Shown here in pieces: positions 14,590 through 14,887 of a stretch of DNA of 14,887 bases. The notes under the pieces are model-generated. The model worked only from the letters and a program-made list of their open reading frames with translations, searched no databases and was not told the DNA's origin. Source of the stretch: a bacterium (GTDB lineage: Bacteria; Chloroflexota; Dormibacteria; UBA8260; Bog-877); assembly GCA_021817025.1 (NCBI GenBank), contig JAKAWF010000063.1, positions 1 to 14,887 of the forward strand. The letters are read 5' to 3'. How positions within the stretch are numbered: position 1 is the first letter of the stretch; each line of letters starts with the position of its first letter. Both the position numbers and the translations under genes were made by a program.

Positions 14590-14887
14590 GTGGGCGATGG
14601 GGAAGGTCGACCTCCCCGGGGCTGGGTTCACCAGGCCCATCGCTTCGAGGTGGACCGACCGACCAGGAGCCGTGGTGTCGCATCCCACCAAGGGGCTGAT
14701 ACGCCTGGGACAGGGGGCTCCGGGAGGAGCAACCGCACGCCCGGGACGCCTCCCGGGTGCCGGCGCCTCGCTCCGGGGCGAGTATCCCCGAGGCAGAGGA
14801 GTGGGCGCAGGTGATGGTGCCGGCGCCGTGGAGCAGGGCCCAGCTGGGCAGGAGATGGAATGAGGAAAGAGAACTGGCCGTGACCAG
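14590..14887 (+). pseudogene. tnpB: TnpB N-terminal fragment, frameshifted, running off the window
   Basis: From GTG 14590 one frame reads RGWVHQAHRFEVDRPTRSR and GVASHQGA, the typical opening of IS607-type TnpB. Just after HQGA (near 14697) similarity moves to another frame: YAWDRGLREEQPHARDASRV, then IPEAEEWAQVMV and PWSRAQLGRRWNEERELAV. This corresponds to the usual 'AYNWGL... PWS...LRREWN' region. At least one frameshift is needed, so the protein is broken. The RuvC catalytic residues and the omegaRNA would lie outside the window. Assignment rests on remembered family patterns in two adjacent frames, which together are convincing. Confidence 0.75.

Larger units (their letters stand above)
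14213..14887 (+). mobile_element. Decayed IS607-family element (tnpA then tnpB), right part outside window
   Basis: A serine-recombinase tnpA remnant is followed in the same direction by the N-terminal part of tnpB, the gene order of IS607 elements. Both are broken: an in-frame stop and internal deletion in tnpA, and at least one frameshift in tnpB. The element cannot move by its own proteins. Its left end lies upstream of 14213 and its right end is beyond the window. Confidence 0.8.

Overview
The window is very GC-rich DNA with dense genes, frequent GTG/TTG starts and several stop/start overlaps. Its gene set (AcnA-type aconitase, an aa3-type oxidase operon with heme A synthase, a DUF1028 protein, a PIG-L deacetylase and a family-4-like uracil-DNA glycosylase) points to an aerobic, free-living bacterium of the Actinomycetota / Chloroflexota / Dormibacterota kind, probably an uncultured soil lineage. 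The phylum is an inference; no rRNA is present.

Left edge (1-1045): the window opens inside the 3' end of what looks like an IS607-type tnpB gene on the + strand. Its last ~80 codons coincide with a run of hairpins (UUCG and GCGA tetraloops on the + strand) that I read as the omegaRNA/right end of the element. Directly beyond it lies a minus-strand iron-containing alcohol dehydrogenase / maleylacetate reductase pseudogene, with two frameshifts and no C-terminal domain. It follows the aconitase gene by 4 nt.

Core (1050-7994): a minus-strand aconitase and a divergent plus-strand respiratory operon share an intergenic region of about 155 bp that holds a 14-bp palindrome and a good TTGACA promoter. 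The operon reads coxB, coxA (A2-type with a YS motif), ctaA (heme A synthase), a 40-residue one-helix peptide, a two-helix subunit-IV-like protein and a further two-helix protein. The junctions are tightly overlapped (TTGA, TGATG, an 8-nt overlap, possibly GTGA). No subunit III is seen. The oxidase, its cofactor enzyme and the small membrane proteins are probably made together.

Middle and right (8019-13865): an eight-helix membrane protein built from 80-residue repeats; an AlkA-like helix-hairpin-helix DNA glycosylase; a minus-strand DUF1028 protein divergent from a PIG-L deacetylase; a minus-strand pair of small coupled genes of unknown function; a uracil-DNA glycosylase with four Fe-S-type cysteines; and a small nucleoside-deoxyribosyltransferase-like protein. 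Several genes start 7-9 nt after a TANNNT-like box, suggesting leaderless transcripts, and two divergent gene pairs share an AGGATAGC box.

Right edge (13866-14887): a gene-free stretch, then a decayed IS607-family element on the + strand: tnpA with an in-frame stop and an internal deletion, followed by the frameshifted N-terminal part of tnpB, which runs off the window. TnpB-type remnants in the same orientation therefore lie at both edges.
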